Shown: positions 1-9,395, counted from the first letter of the stretch. The stretch: DNA of 64,000 nt from Methylotenera versatilis 301 (GCF_000093025.1 NC_014207.1:2108001-2172000); one strand, 5' to 3'. Numbers and translations: made by a program. Notes: a model not told the origin generated them from the sequence alone.

Positions 1-1
1 A

Positions 2-118
2 GGTAAAGGGCACGCAAGCTTGCAACTTAACAAACTGACAGATACTGAAGTCATTGAGCTTAAAAAGCTAAAGCCTGAGTTTCCTGAAGCGGACCTTAAA
101 GAAGTAACTTGCAGTTAA
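2..118 (+). CDS. C-terminal end of an unidentified protein (partial)
   Basis: An open frame enters from the left edge and ends at TAA 116-118, giving 38 residues rich in Lys, Glu and Leu and ending in TCS. The composition looks like a charged helical tail. I do not recognise the family, and there is too little sequence to assign one. A gap of about 180 bases separates it from surE, so the two need not share a transcript. Confidence 0.45.
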   Translation, partial: GKGHASLQLNKLTDTEVIELKKLKPEFPEADLKEVTCS

Positions 119-296
119 CTGACTAAATACTAAAGATTTAGCAAAAAACTACACTTTAAAGTAAGGCTAATCCTCAATTACTCGCTACTTTTCCGGCATT
201 TTCCGTTTTCAAGCATTTTTTAGTGTTGCCGCGTACTAAACAGCCCGTCTTACACTATAATTTGCATATGAAAACTCTTTTAGCGACAAGCTGCGC

Positions 297-1079
297 ATGA
301 AAATACTACTTTCCAACGACGACGGTTATTTTGCACCAGGTCTTAACATTCTAGCTGAGCACATCGCTAAGATTGCCGACATCACGGTAGTTGCCCCGGA
401 GCGAAATCGAAGCGGCGCGAGTAACTCACTCACATTAGATAGGCCGCTAAGCGTTAAAAAAGCCGCAAATGGCTTTTTTTATGTCAATGGCACACCAACG
501 GATTGTGTGCATATCGCCTTGACTGGCTTGATGGATACCATGCCTGACATGGTAATTAGCGGCATTAACGATGGCGCGAACATGGGCGATGATACGATAT
601 ATTCAGGCACGGTTGCTGCTGCCATGGAAGGCTACTTACTTGGCATTCCATCGATTGCAATTTCAATGTCACAACACAATTCCACCTATTTTGAAACTGC
701 AGCAAGAGTAGCCGTTGAGCTAGTAAAGCATTACCAAAAAGTCGGCTTTAAATCAGCCACATTGTTAAACGTGAACGTACCAGATATTCCGTATAACGAA
801 TTGCAAGGTCGCGTTGTTACACGCTTGGGCAAACGTCACAAGGCTGAATCAGTGATCAAACTCCAAACGCCTCGGAACGAAACAGTATATTGGGTGGGCG
901 CAGCAGGCCAACCTAATGACGGCGGCGAAGGCACTGATTTTTACGCCGTGGCGAATAATCAAGTGTCACTCTCCCCTATTCATGTCGACTTGACCAAACA
1001 CTCGCAACTGGCTGAAATCAAAGACTGGCTTGACCTCGATATTGGTGATGCAGAAAAGAATAACGCAGGAAAGAACTAA
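297..1079 (+). CDS. surE: 5'/3'-nucleotidase SurE
   Basis: SurE is a metal-dependent phosphatase acting on nucleoside 5'- and 3'-monophosphates (and exopolyphosphate in some species), linked to stress survival and stationary phase. The 260-residue length is normal. The N-terminal SNDDG metal site (residues 6-10), the SGASNS segment near residue 40 and the [12 protein letters not shown] segment near residue 88 are all present. It starts at ATG 297 with no obvious Shine-Dalgarno sequence and ends 2 bases before pcm, so the two are co-transcribed. The surE-pcm-nlpD order is classical for beta- and gammaproteobacteria. Confidence 0.96.
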   Translation: MKILLSNDDGYFAPGLNILAEHIAKIADITVVAPERNRSGASNSLTLDRPLSVKKAANGFFYVNGTPTDCVHIALTGLMDTMPDMVISGINDGANMGDDTIYSGTVAAAMEGYLLGIPSIAISMSQHNSTYFETAARVAVELVKHYQKVGFKSATLLNVNVPDIPYNELQGRVVTRLGKRHKAESVIKLQTPRNETVYWVGAAGQPNDGGEGTDFYAVANNQVSLSPIHVDLTKHSQLAEIKDWLDLDIGDAEKNNAGKN

Positions 1080-1081
1080 TA

Positions 1082-1753
1082 GTGGCTCTCGCAAGACCTC
1101 CAACCCAGTCAGGCATAGGCATGACATCTCTGCGCACGCGTGACCGCATGTTGGTGCGTTTGCGCGAGCAAGGCATCAAAGATGAAGTTGTGCTTTCAGC
1201 CATTGGCAGCATTCCAAGACATATTTTTGTAGATGAAGCGTTATCAATTCGTGCATATGAAGACGTTTCGCTACCCATAGGCTTTGGCCAAACGATTTCT
1301 CAGCCTTATATCGTGGCGCGTATGTCAGAGATTCTACGTAACGGCAAACCACTGGATAAAGTATTGGAAATTGGCACTGGTTGCGGTTATCAAACCGCTG
1401 TGTTGTCCAAACTTGCTAAAGAAGTCTATTCCGTTGAACGAATTCGCCCCTTGGTAATGAAAGCGCGTGGACATCTGCGCGAACTCAAATGTGTGAATGT
1501 AAAGTTAGGCCATGCGGATGGCAATATAGGCATTGCAGAATATGCGCCATTTGATGGCATTATCGTCACCGCTGCTGCCAGCCACATGCCACAAGATTTA
1601 TTGGATCAACTTGCTGTTGGCGGGCGTTTAGTGATTCCGGTGGGCACAGATGAACAAATTTTATATCTTGTAGAGCGGCACACTCAAAAAGATTACCGTC
1701 ACACAAAACTCGAACCAGTAAAATTTGTGCCGCTACTAGGGGGCACATCATAA
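1082..1753 (+). CDS. pcm: Protein-L-isoaspartate O-methyltransferase
   Basis: Pcm repairs damaged proteins by methylating L-isoaspartyl residues with S-adenosylmethionine. The GFGQTISQP motif (about residues 67-75) and the SAM-binding EIGTGCGYQ motif (about 96-104) are diagnostic. The frame opens with GTG 1082, directly after the surE stop. An ATG at 1121 (MTSLRTRD) is an alternative start, but the GIGMTS context looks conserved, so I keep the longer form of 223 residues. It ends 2 bases before nlpD. Confidence 0.95.
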   Translation: MALARPPTQSGIGMTSLRTRDRMLVRLREQGIKDEVVLSAIGSIPRHIFVDEALSIRAYEDVSLPIGFGQTISQPYIVARMSEILRNGKPLDKVLEIGTGCGYQTAVLSKLAKEVYSVERIRPLVMKARGHLRELKCVNVKLGHADGNIGIAEYAPFDGIIVTAAASHMPQDLLDQLAVGGRLVIPVGTDEQILYLVERHTQKDYRHTKLEPVKFVPLLGGTS

Positions 1754-1755
1754 CG

Positions 1756-2814
1756 ATGCGCAACCCTTTATATTTAATCATCTTAGCGTTCCTTGCAGGC
1801 TGTAGCAGCACCCCTCCAGCACCAGTCATTGACCGCTTACCAACAAGCAAACCAAACGCAACTAGCGCTAGTAGTATCAGCAAAAAACCAAACAGACCCA
1901 CTTACAAAACTGGTGATTGGCGACCTGATACTTACGTCGTGAAAAAAGGTGATACGCTATTTAGCATTGGTCTTGAGTATGGTTATTACTATAAAGATAT
2001 TGCTCAGGCGAACAATATTAGCGCGCCATACAATATCAACGTTGGGCAAACGCTCAAATTTAGCGCGTTAAAAGACAAATCAATCATGGCTGAAACAAAG
2101 CCTGTGCCAACAACTACTAGCGACGGCGTTGAAATTACGCCTATCAATACTGACGCCAGTGCTAGCAGCACTACTACCACAAGCAAAGTAATTAAAGCGC
2201 CAATCATAGTCGCGCTTACCGAACCTAAAGCCATACGCGAACCTTACAGTGACGAGGCACTTAAAAAACCTTTACCTGTCGCTAAAACGATTGAAAAGAC
2301 TGCTGAAAAAGGCAGCGAGAAGCCAGCTGATAAATCTGTAGCAACTGCGCCAACAGGCAAGCCTGTCGTCGCGTCTACATCTGACACCAAGCCAAGTGCA
2401 GAAGTAAAACCAAACGCTGATGTAAAACCAAGCGTTGATTCAAGCGAAGATATTGATTGGGCATGGCCAACTAAAGGTAAGGTTGTAGCTGACTTTAATG
2501 AGGCTAGCAATAAAGGGCTTGATATCGGTGGCAGCACAGGTCAGGCAATTACTGCAGCTGCTGCTGGCAAGGTGATTTATAGTGGTTCAGATTTACGCGG
2601 TTACGGTAAATTAGTCATTATTAAACATAATGCCAACTACTTATCGGTTTACGCGCACAATAGCCTAATACTGGTTAAAGAAGGTCAGCAAGTGAGCCGC
2701 GGTCAGAAAATTGCCGAAATGGGTAACACCGATAGTAATTCGGTAAAGTTACACTTTGAGATTCGCCGTCAGGGTAAATCGGTAGATCCAAGTAAGTACC
2801 TAGCTTCTAATTAA
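1756..2814 (+). CDS. nlpD: NlpD-like lipoprotein with LysM and degenerate LytM domains
   Basis: An outer-membrane lipoprotein that, in the NlpD family, activates periplasmic amidases during septal peptidoglycan splitting. The order is signal peptide with lipobox LAGC (Cys16), LysM near residues 58-103, a long low-complexity Thr/Lys/Pro/Ala linker, then an M23/LytM domain from about 237 to the end. The LytM zinc site is degenerate: the HxxxD position reads NKGLD and the HxH position reads KLH. That fits a non-catalytic amidase activator, not an active endopeptidase. Unlike the usual surE-pcm-nlpD-rpoS order, no rpoS follows. Confidence 0.92.
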   Translation: MRNPLYLIILAFLAGCSSTPPAPVIDRLPTSKPNATSASSISKKPNRPTYKTGDWRPDTYVVKKGDTLFSIGLEYGYYYKDIAQANNISAPYNINVGQTLKFSALKDKSIMAETKPVPTTTSDGVEITPINTDASASSTTTTSKVIKAPIIVALTEPKAIREPYSDEALKKPLPVAKTIEKTAEKGSEKPADKSVATAPTGKPVVASTSDTKPSAEVKPNADVKPSVDSSEDIDWAWPTKGKVVADFNEASNKGLDIGGSTGQAITAAAAGKVIYSGSDLRGYGKLVIIKHNANYLSVYAHNSLILVKEGQQVSRGQKIAEMGNTDSNSVKLHFEIRRQGKSVDPSKYLASN

Positions 2815-2868
2815 CATTGATTGAGTTAAAATTCAGAGTGATAAGCTTTAAATATTAAGGAATGTGAT

Positions 2869-3243
2869 ATGGCCAAGCAGAAACCAAACGATAAGGTAGA
2901 CCCAAATAAATACCTCAAAAATAAGGATATTGATCCTGAAAGCAAGTTGGGTGTTTTAGCTGCGATGGGGCGTATGGGCTTGATGCTGGTTGGTATTGTT
3001 GGGATTGCCATGGAGTTCTTTAAAGATGATGGTGTACTGAAAAAGATTCTGGGCAAGTTATTCGAATCCACCACGAGCATGATGATGATTCCAGTGATTA
3101 TTTTTGTTTTGTGGCTGCTTAACCGCTGGATGAGTTCTGGAAGTAAATCCGAAACTAAGAAAAGTGGTGATGTGCCGATGTATGTGATGATGCTGATTGG
3201 CGCATATTATTTGTTCAGACTAATTACGACAGGTTCTTTTTAG
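2869..3243 (+). CDS. Small membrane protein of unknown function
   Basis: A 124-residue protein with a charged, Lys/Asp-rich N-terminus (about 1-27) and three likely membrane segments near residues 32-48, 67-86 and 102-120. A short charged loop containing KSETKKSGD lies between the last two. A good ribosome site (AAGGAATGTGAT) precedes ATG 2869. It sits 54 bases after nlpD, where rpoS would be expected, and is followed by a strong terminator. I do not recognise the family. Confidence 0.7.
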   Translation: MAKQKPNDKVDPNKYLKNKDIDPESKLGVLAAMGRMGLMLVGIVGIAMEFFKDDGVLKKILGKLFESTTSMMMIPVIIFVLWLLNRWMSSGSKSETKKSGDVPMYVMMLIGAYYLFRLITTGSF

Positions 3244-3260
3244 CACACACTTTACAGCTA

Positions 3261-3290
3261 AAAAAAAGCGGCTTTAAGCCGCTTTTTTTA
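3261..3290. terminator. Bidirectional rho-independent terminator
   Basis: An AGCGGCTT/AAGCCGCT stem around a one-base centre is flanked by A-runs and T-runs on both sides. It can therefore end the rightward membrane-protein transcript and the leftward thioredoxin transcript. Confidence 0.9.
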
Positions 3291-3315
3291 TTTTACTTAG
3301 ACTAACTGTTTACCA

Positions 3316-3687
3316 CTAGTTAGCTTTTTGAGCTTCTTGTTCGTAATAAGCACGTACTTCTGTCATGTCAAAATCACGTGCCCATTGAATAATGGCATCT
3401 AACGCTGGCGCGCCGATTTCACCCACTTGCGCATGAATACCAGCTTGCTCGCGAATCACTAAAATACCTGGAATTTGATTCACTTCAAAATACTCGCCAA
3501 TTTCAGGATCTGTTTCAGTATTGACCATACCAAATACAATATCAGGATGTTTTGCAGCAGCGGCTTCAAATGTTGGCGTAAACGCTACACATGGATCACA
3601 CCATGGTGCCCAAAAATCTACAATAATAAAATTATTGTTTTCGATTGTTTCTTTAAAATTTTCTTTGTTGAGTGCAACAACCGCCAT
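3316..3687 (-). CDS. Thioredoxin-family protein with a CDPC active site
   Basis: A single thioredoxin fold of 123 residues without a signal peptide, so cytoplasmic. The active site is WCDPC (Cys30, Cys33) in place of the usual WCGPC. The conserved cis-proline region reads NQIPGIL. The C-terminus has an acidic/alanine-rich helical extension (about 105-123). Replacing Gly with Asp in the CxxC dipeptide should shift redox potential or partner choice. It is monocistronic between two terminator-like hairpins. It is probably a specialised reductase or chaperone-like thioredoxin, not the housekeeping TrxA. Confidence 0.85.
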   Translation of the reverse strand: MAVVALNKENFKETIENNNFIIVDFWAPWCDPCVAFTPTFEAAAAKHPDIVFGMVNTETDPEIGEYFEVNQIPGILVIREQAGIHAQVGEIGAPALDAIIQWARDFDMTEVRAYYEQEAQKAN

Positions 3688-3779
3688 AACTAGATCCTAA
3701 ATTTAATTGATTAATTTGATGATTTAAGTAACTTGTAAATAATTTGTAACTATCAGACTAGATTTTAGCAGACCTAGCA

Positions 3780-3813
3780 GGTTTAGTTAAGCCCAGTCGG
3801 TTGTAACTAAACC
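3780..3813. terminator. Hairpin after the nitroreductase gene
   Basis: A perfect 10-base inverted repeat (GGTTTAGTTA / TAACTAAACC) with a 14-base loop lies between the thioredoxin and nitroreductase genes. No clear T-run follows, so it may be a weak terminator or an mRNA-stabilising stem. Confidence 0.4.
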
Positions 3814-3852
3814 CAAAAATGATAGTTAATCAAGTATTTAAAGTTAGCTAAC

Positions 3853-4455
3853 CTACTTATTAATAGGCTGACCCCAGCCATTGGCAAAAAATAATTCATT
3901 CAATGGGCGACGTGAGCGTGGCGCAGTTTCACGTGCTAGTGCTTCGCCAGTCACAGTTGCAATATCTGCAGCATAACCAACGCAAACCATGGCCATAGGC
4001 GTAAATTGCGCGGGAATACTGAATTTTTCACGTGTTAGATCCGCATTAAAACCACCCATTTGATGCGCCATCAAACCCATACTTGAAGCTTGTAAGCATA
4101 AGTTTTCGGCAGCTGCGCCAGTATCATATTGCGCCCAACGGTTAGGCTGCTGATTATGGTTAAACAAACTACCCGCACACACTAATAAAAGCACAGAAGC
4201 ATCTTTGACCCAAGCTTGGTTACTTGGTGCTAAGCAGTCAAACGCTTGTTGCCAAGCTGCTGCATCTGTATTTTTATCCCACACAACAAAACGCCATGGT
4301 TGATCGCCAAAGCAAGATGGCGCCCAACGTGCCGCTTCAAGCAAGGCAATAATCTGCTCTGTGCTGACTGATTTTGCCGCATCGAAGGCACGACCGCTCC
4401 AACGGTTAGCTAGGGTTTTATCAATGTCGACTTGGGTGATTGCTGGATTGTGCAT
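3853..4455 (-). CDS. Nitroreductase-family flavoprotein
   Basis: An FMN-dependent NAD(P)H oxidoreductase fold of 200 residues. The N-terminal RWSGRAFD (FMN phosphate-binding Arg/Ser) and the AARWAPSCFGDQPWRF segment are typical of the family. The GAAAENLCLQASSMGL helix is also conserved. A GGAG ribosome site lies about 12 bases before the ATG. It ends a row of genes (pirin, YceI, Old Yellow Enzyme, nitroreductase) on the minus strand. That context suggests reduction of quinones, nitro compounds or reactive electrophiles; the physiological substrate cannot be read from the sequence. Confidence 0.88.
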   Translation of the reverse strand: MHNPAITQVDIDKTLANRWSGRAFDAAKSVSTEQIIALLEAARWAPSCFGDQPWRFVVWDKNTDAAAWQQAFDCLAPSNQAWVKDASVLLLVCAGSLFNHNQQPNRWAQYDTGAAAENLCLQASSMGLMAHQMGGFNADLTREKFSIPAQFTPMAMVCVGYAADIATVTGEALARETAPRSRRPLNELFFANGWGQPINK

Positions 4456-4473
4456 GAAGGTTTTTACTCCAAA

Positions 4474-5553
4474 TTAGGCGTTTAAAAAAGGATAATCAGT
4501 GTAACCTTTTTCGCTTCCGCCATAAAAAGTATTTGAATCTGCTTCATTGAGTGCAGCATCCGTTTTATAGCGTAGCACTAGATCTGGATTAGCGATAAAT
4601 GGCACACCGTAAGCAATCGCATCAGCTTGACCGTTAGCAATGGCAGCATTACCACGCACTTTGTCATAGCCTAGATTAGCTAAGTAAGCGCCTTTGAACA
4701 GTTGACGTAATGCCGCAAAATCAAACGGGTCTGCAACTCCACCGCCATGAACGCCGCCCTCAAGCACATGTAAATAAGCAAGATTAAATTGATTTAGAGC
4801 ACCTGCAACATAGTTAAACAAGGCTTGAGGATTACTATCTTGCATATCATTGAACGGATTAACTGGCGAAATACGAATACCCACCTTGTCTGAGCCAGCA
4901 ACGTCAACAACCGCTTTGGTGACTTCCATCAACAAGCGAGCACGATTCTCGAAGCTGCCGCCATAATTATCTGTACGTTTATTCGTACCATTACGTAAAA
5001 ACTGGTCTAGCAAATAGCCATTGGCAGCATGTATTTCTACGCCATCAAAACCTGCAGCGAGTGAGCATTTAGCCGCGTGTACATAATCCGCAATGATTCC
5101 TGAAATCTCGCTGGCATCTAATGCGCGCGGCTCTACGTAATCCACCAAACCTTGATAAGTAAAGGCTTTACCTGCTGGTTTTATAGCGGATGGCGCAACA
5201 GGTAGCGCACCATTAGGTAATAAACTCGGGTGCGAAATTCTGCCTACATGCCATAATTGCAAGACGATTTTTCCGCCTTTAGCATGGACTGCATCAGTGA
5301 CTTTTTTCCAACCTGCAACTTGCGCATCCGTATATATACCAGGCAAAGCTGGGTAACCATGCGCCATAGTTGATATCGGCGTAGCTTCGGTAATGATTAA
5401 GCCTGCTGTCGCGCGCTGTTCATAATATGCTACGTTGATTGCTTGCGGTACGCCGCCTTCACCTGCTCTGTTACGCGTTAGTGGCGCCATCACTATTCTA
5501 TTTTCTAATGCAATTGAACCCAAACTGACCGGACTGAATAAATCTAATGCCAT
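4474..5553 (-). CDS. Old Yellow Enzyme-family ene-reductase (NemA-like)
   Basis: An FMN-containing alkene reductase of 359 residues with a TIM-barrel fold. NRIVMAPLTRNRA near the N-terminus and the substrate-binding HAAN motif followed by GYLLDQFL are diagnostic of the NemA/OYE family. I chose ATG 5553 because GGAG lies 6 bases upstream; an ATG at 5565 overlaps that ribosome site. It probably reduces alpha,beta-unsaturated carbonyls, N-ethylmaleimide-like electrophiles or nitrate esters. It lies 18 bases upstream of the nitroreductase, suggesting one electrophile-detoxification transcript. Confidence 0.93.
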   Translation of the reverse strand: MALDLFSPVSLGSIALENRIVMAPLTRNRAGEGGVPQAINVAYYEQRATAGLIITEATPISTMAHGYPALPGIYTDAQVAGWKKVTDAVHAKGGKIVLQLWHVGRISHPSLLPNGALPVAPSAIKPAGKAFTYQGLVDYVEPRALDASEISGIIADYVHAAKCSLAAGFDGVEIHAANGYLLDQFLRNGTNKRTDNYGGSFENRARLLMEVTKAVVDVAGSDKVGIRISPVNPFNDMQDSNPQALFNYVAGALNQFNLAYLHVLEGGVHGGGVADPFDFAALRQLFKGAYLANLGYDKVRGNAAIANGQADAIAYGVPFIANPDLVLRYKTDAALNEADSNTFYGGSEKGYTDYPFLNA

Positions 5554-5620
5554 ACATTTCTCCATATGATTGCTGTGAATGTGCGATATAAATTACGCGA
5601 AGGATATTACTTAAAAATGA

Positions 5621-6241
5621 TTACTTGATGACGATTTCAGCGGGTTGTTTAACGCCCTCTATTAACAAAGTGACTTCAATGTCGTCGCCTACAGGCGCGT
5701 TCGCTTTGCTTGCCCAGCCAAAGCCATAGTCAGATGCTTTAATCAAGGTATGTGCTTCAAGACCCACTCGATAACCACCCCATGGATCCGAACCAAAGCC
5801 TAACACTTTAAACGGAAAAGATATTTCTTTAGTCACGCCGTGCATAGTGAAATTTCCAGTCAATACACCTTCAGTTACGGCACTGGCAGAAGAACTACTT
5901 ACAGTCACTTTCGTACTCACAAAAGTCATTTGATTAAAGTTTTCTGCATCTAAATATTCTTTCTTTTTGATATTCTCATCTCGTTTAGCATGGCTAGAGC
6001 TGATACTAAGTACATTTATTTTCGCCATGACTGATGACTTAGCTAAATTTATTGAATCTATCATCAGCTTGCCAGTAACGTCGCTAAAAGTACCCGATGT
6101 TTTAGAGGCGACATGACGAATCGTCCAATTTGCAAAACTATGAGTATTGTCGATACGATAAGTATCAAGATCCGCCATGACTAAGCCAGGAACCATCATG
6201 GACACAAGTAAAGTTGATATTTTTAAGATGTATTTTTTCAT
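5621..6241 (-). CDS. YceI-family periplasmic protein
   Basis: A secreted lipocalin-like beta-barrel of about 206 residues with a cleavable signal peptide (VMA/DLDTYRID near residue 23). YceI proteins bind isoprenoid quinone-like ligands in the periplasm. The core features are intact: HSFANWTIRHV, GVLTGNFTMHGVTKEISFP and the C-terminal EVTLLIEG. ATG 6241 is preferred over an in-frame GTG at 6247. The gene sits between pirin and the OYE gene. A quinone-binding role beside flavin reductases fits a quinone or electrophile stress unit. Confidence 0.9.
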   Translation of the reverse strand: MKKYILKISTLLVSMMVPGLVMADLDTYRIDNTHSFANWTIRHVASKTSGTFSDVTGKLMIDSINLAKSSVMAKINVLSISSSHAKRDENIKKKEYLDAENFNQMTFVSTKVTVSSSSASAVTEGVLTGNFTMHGVTKEISFPFKVLGFGSDPWGGYRVGLEAHTLIKASDYGFGWASKANAPVGDDIEVTLLIEGVKQPAEIVIK

Positions 6242-6331
6242 GCTCACGCAACTCGGTTAATTAGTTTACAAAGCTATTTTTAACTTTACCAGTTTAGCGA
6301 AGTATGACAAACCCTTGCATGACTACGTTCA

Positions 6332-7078
6332 CTACTGCTGCATAATATCTACAGAATGATGAATAGGCAGATCAAACAAAAGTATTTCCGATTGCGTTAA
6401 TGCCTTAAACGTAAACTCCTTTGAGCCGTCCGCCATCAGCGCATCGCCCGCAGATAAATGCTGCCCGCAAATTTCAATCTCCCCCCTGGCAAGCTGAATA
6501 TAAAGACTTCTGTGAGCGGGTAGCATGTAATCTAACGATTCATTCTCAGCCAGTAATGTGGCAAAAAGGGAAATGTCTTGTTGAATTTTAAGCGAATTCT
6601 CGCGGCCATCGTGCGAGACAATCAAACACCAGCGATTTTGCTTTTGAGCCTGAGTAAAATGTTGATCTTTATAGCCGGGTTCTAGTAGCTTACGTTCTGG
6701 AAATATCCAGATTTGTAACAAATGTACCGCCTCAGTTTCTGAGGCGTTCATTTCACTATGCACGATACCAGTACCCGCTGTCATGCATTGCACATCACCA
6801 GCTTTAATAACAGAAGTATTGCCAAGGCTGTCTACATGTCGCAATTCACCTTGCAACATATAAGTAATAATTTCCATGTTTTTATGCGGGTGCATGCCAA
6901 AACCCTGACCCGCCTCAAAAACATCTTCATTAATCACACGCAATACTGAGTAATGCATATGTGCAGGATCGTAATAACCAGTAAATGAAAATGAGTGGTA
7001 ACTTTCTAACCAACCCTGATGAACATACCCTCTATCGCTAGATTTCCTTAATTTTGTTTTATTTAGGCTCGGTTTCAC
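6332..7078 (-). CDS. Pirin-family bicupin
   Basis: A 248-residue two-cupin protein. The N-terminal cupin carries the metal ligands in HPHKNMEIITYML and the later HSEMNAS motif; the C-terminal cupin appears metal-free. Bacterial pirins (YhhW type) can act as quercetin 2,3-dioxygenases or redox regulators. The gene is transcribed divergently from a LysR regulator across 254 bases, and such pairs are commonly regulator and target. It leads the YceI-OYE-nitroreductase row, although the 84-base gap to YceI may hold a separate promoter. Confidence 0.92.
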   Translation of the reverse strand: MKPSLNKTKLRKSSDRGYVHQGWLESYHSFSFTGYYDPAHMHYSVLRVINEDVFEAGQGFGMHPHKNMEIITYMLQGELRHVDSLGNTSVIKAGDVQCMTAGTGIVHSEMNASETEAVHLLQIWIFPERKLLEPGYKDQHFTQAQKQNRWCLIVSHDGRENSLKIQQDISLFATLLAENESLDYMLPAHRSLYIQLARGEIEICGQHLSAGDALMADGSKEFTFKALTQSEILLFDLPIHHSVDIMQQ

Positions 7079-7240
7079 AATATTTCTTTCATGAAATTTG
7101 ATTTTAATTAACTTTAGGCATCACTTATTTTTAATTTTTTCACTAAAAGAACACCAGACAAAATCCATACAAAGCCCACAAACAAGCCATTTGAGCGCAA
7201 ATTAGTGTATATTTGTCAACTATAATTGAATTATCTTTAG

Positions 7241-7310
7241 TCTAATAGTGGTCATTACTGCATATTTTGTTCAAATAATTTGATTTAAATATAACTATTC
7301 AACTATTAGA
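7241..7310. promoter_or_regulatory. Inverted repeat in the pirin/lysR divergent region
   Basis: A 9-base arm TCTAATAGT (7241-7249) is matched perfectly by ACTATTAGA (7302-7310), with further AACTAT copies between and around the arms, all in an AT-rich stretch. The arms are about five to six helical turns apart. They could be paired LysR sites looping over the two promoters; this is inference from position and symmetry only. Confidence 0.35.
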
Positions 7311-7332
7311 TTCAACTACTATAATAAGTACT

Positions 7333-8235
7333 ATGACTATTAAAATCTCTTTAGAATCTTTAGAAGTACTAGACGCGATTGCAAGCAAGGGAAGCTTTGC
7401 TGCTGCGGCTGAGTCCTTATTCCGCGTACCATCTGCAATTACGTACACAGTGCGCAAGCTAGAACAAGATTTAGGTGTCGCAATATTTAACCGTAGTGGG
7501 CATAGAGCTGAGCTTACTGAAGCTGGCGCTGAGCTTTTGCGTGAAGGTCGTTATTTGCTCAATGCAGCAAGCGAGCTTGAATCGCACGTAAAACTGGTTG
7601 CCAGTGGGGTAGAAACTGAACTCACTATCGCCATCAGCGAGTTGTTTACTTTAGATGCGCTGTACAAGGTCATTGATGAGTTCTACTCACAAAATTTTGG
7701 TACGCGTCTAAAAGTAATACGTGAGGTTTACGGCGGAAGCTGGGATGCTTTAGTCTCTGGCCGCGCGGCGATTTCAGTTGGCGCTCCGGGTGAAGGTCCT
7801 CACGCGGGTAGTTATACAACTAAAGCCATCGGCATTTTGGAGTTTCATTATGCGGTTGCAGTCAATCATCCATTGGCGCAAATAGCAGAGCCATTACAAA
7901 ATATAGACCTCAAACAATATCGAGCAATTTCTGCTTCAGATAGCTCGCGCAGTTTAGAGCCAAAAACTTCAGGTATTATTAATGGTCAGGAAGTGCTATC
8001 AGTACCTGACATGCAAGCTAAACTACAGGCGCAGCTTGCTGGTTTAGGTACTGGATATTTACCAAAAAGAATGGCTGAACGACATGTAGCCACTGGCGAG
8101 TTAGTGATAAAAGCGGTTGCTGAACCTAAACCAAAAATCACCAGCTATCTTGCGTGGCATAATAAAGGTGGTAAAGCTCAACAATGGTTGATTGAAAAAT
8201 TAAAACAACTGACTTTAGATGATCTATTGATGTAA
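7333..8235 (+). CDS. LysR-family transcriptional regulator
   Basis: A 300-residue regulator with the LysR winged helix-turn-helix at about residues 4-62 (LEVLDAIASKGSFAAAAESL), then a periplasmic-binding-like effector domain. It is divergent from the pirin gene. It probably regulates itself and the pirin-YceI-OYE-nitroreductase genes. The co-inducer cannot be predicted from sequence; an electrophile or quinone is plausible from the neighbours. Confidence 0.93.
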   Translation: MTIKISLESLEVLDAIASKGSFAAAAESLFRVPSAITYTVRKLEQDLGVAIFNRSGHRAELTEAGAELLREGRYLLNAASELESHVKLVASGVETELTIAISELFTLDALYKVIDEFYSQNFGTRLKVIREVYGGSWDALVSGRAAISVGAPGEGPHAGSYTTKAIGILEFHYAVAVNHPLAQIAEPLQNIDLKQYRAISASDSSRSLEPKTSGIINGQEVLSVPDMQAKLQAQLAGLGTGYLPKRMAERHVATGELVIKAVAEPKPKITSYLAWHNKGGKAQQWLIEKLKQLTLDDLLM

Positions 8236-8477
8236 GAATTAATCGTCGAAGTCTTTATTGAAATTGTATTGGTAGTAAGCTTACCGTAAATTGATAATGA
8301 CGCCACTGCAAGAAGCAACCATCGCTTATACATAAATCAGAATGTGTACGTGCTTCACTTTTATGTTGGATGTATTTTACGTGTTGGATAGATTGAATCA
8401 AAAACAACCATCTCCCTAAGCTTTAATTAAGCTTTATCTGTATCATCATGCTTTAAGTTCGTTAAATTCGTTTTTGA

Positions 8478-9395
8478 ATGACACTCATGAAAAAAATCAC
8501 AGATGCCATTATCGCCAAAACCAGCGAAGTCATTCTAGGTAAAGAGCAACAAATCAAACTCGCCCTAGCGTGTATCTTGGCTAGGGGGCATTTACTCATA
8601 GAAGATTTACCCGGTATGGGCAAAACCACATTGGCACACACGTTGGCGCAAGTGCTGGGCTTACAGTTTCAGCGCGTACAGTTTACTAGCGATTTATTAC
8701 CTGCCGATGTACTAGGTGTTTCTGTATACGATAGAAATGCAGCCAGTTTCAAATTCCACCCCGGTCCAATATTTACCAACGTATTATTAGCCGATGAAAT
8801 CAATCGTGCCACACCTAAAACGCAAAGCGCATTGCTTGAAGTAATGGAAGAGGCTCAAGTGACAATAGATGCCGTCACTTACACCCTGCCCCAACCTTTT
8901 TTTGTGATTGCAACACAAAACCCGAGTTCACAAATCGGCACTTTTGCATTACCAGAGTCGCAGCTTGACCGCTTTCTGATGCGTATTACCATTAACTACC
9001 CAGATGCAGCTTCTGAACGCAAACTATTACAAAGCAATGGTGGTCGTGAGCAACTAGCAAAACTAAGCCCAGTGATTGATGCCAAGCAGTTACAAACGCT
9101 ACAAGCCGCATGTCACGACATTCACGTTTCGGATGCGTTACTTGACTACTTGCAAGCCATCTTGAAATACACACGTCAATCCGCACAATTCAATGCAGGT
9201 TTGTCGCCACGCGCAGGTTTGAGCTTAAAACAATGCGCGCAAGCATGGGCAATGTTGGATGGACGCGACCATGTGATTCCAGAGGATATTCAAGCCATAT
9301 TACCGAGTGTGGCGGGTCACCGATTGGTCAGTAATAGCACATTGACAGGTAGCGTAAATAATATCGCCCAACTGCTAAAATCTGTCGCTGTTTAA
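8478..9395 (+). CDS. MoxR-family AAA+ ATPase
   Basis: A 305-residue MoxR ATPase. Walker A is GMGKTTL, followed by DEINRATPKTQSALLEVMEE (Walker B) and the ATQNPS sensor 1 region. MoxR proteins act as chaperones for the assembly of metal-containing or secreted complexes. The next two genes encode a DUF58 protein and a membrane transglutaminase, the usual MoxR-DUF58-TgpA trio. ATG 8478 is used; ATG 8487 is also possible, and neither has a clear ribosome site. The 242-base region upstream shows no feature I can name. Confidence 0.93.
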   Translation: MTLMKKITDAIIAKTSEVILGKEQQIKLALACILARGHLLIEDLPGMGKTTLAHTLAQVLGLQFQRVQFTSDLLPADVLGVSVYDRNAASFKFHPGPIFTNVLLADEINRATPKTQSALLEVMEEAQVTIDAVTYTLPQPFFVIATQNPSSQIGTFALPESQLDRFLMRITINYPDAASERKLLQSNGGREQLAKLSPVIDAKQLQTLQAACHDIHVSDALLDYLQAILKYTRQSAQFNAGLSPRAGLSLKQCAQAWAMLDGRDHVIPEDIQAILPSVAGHRLVSNSTLTGSVNNIAQLLKSVAV

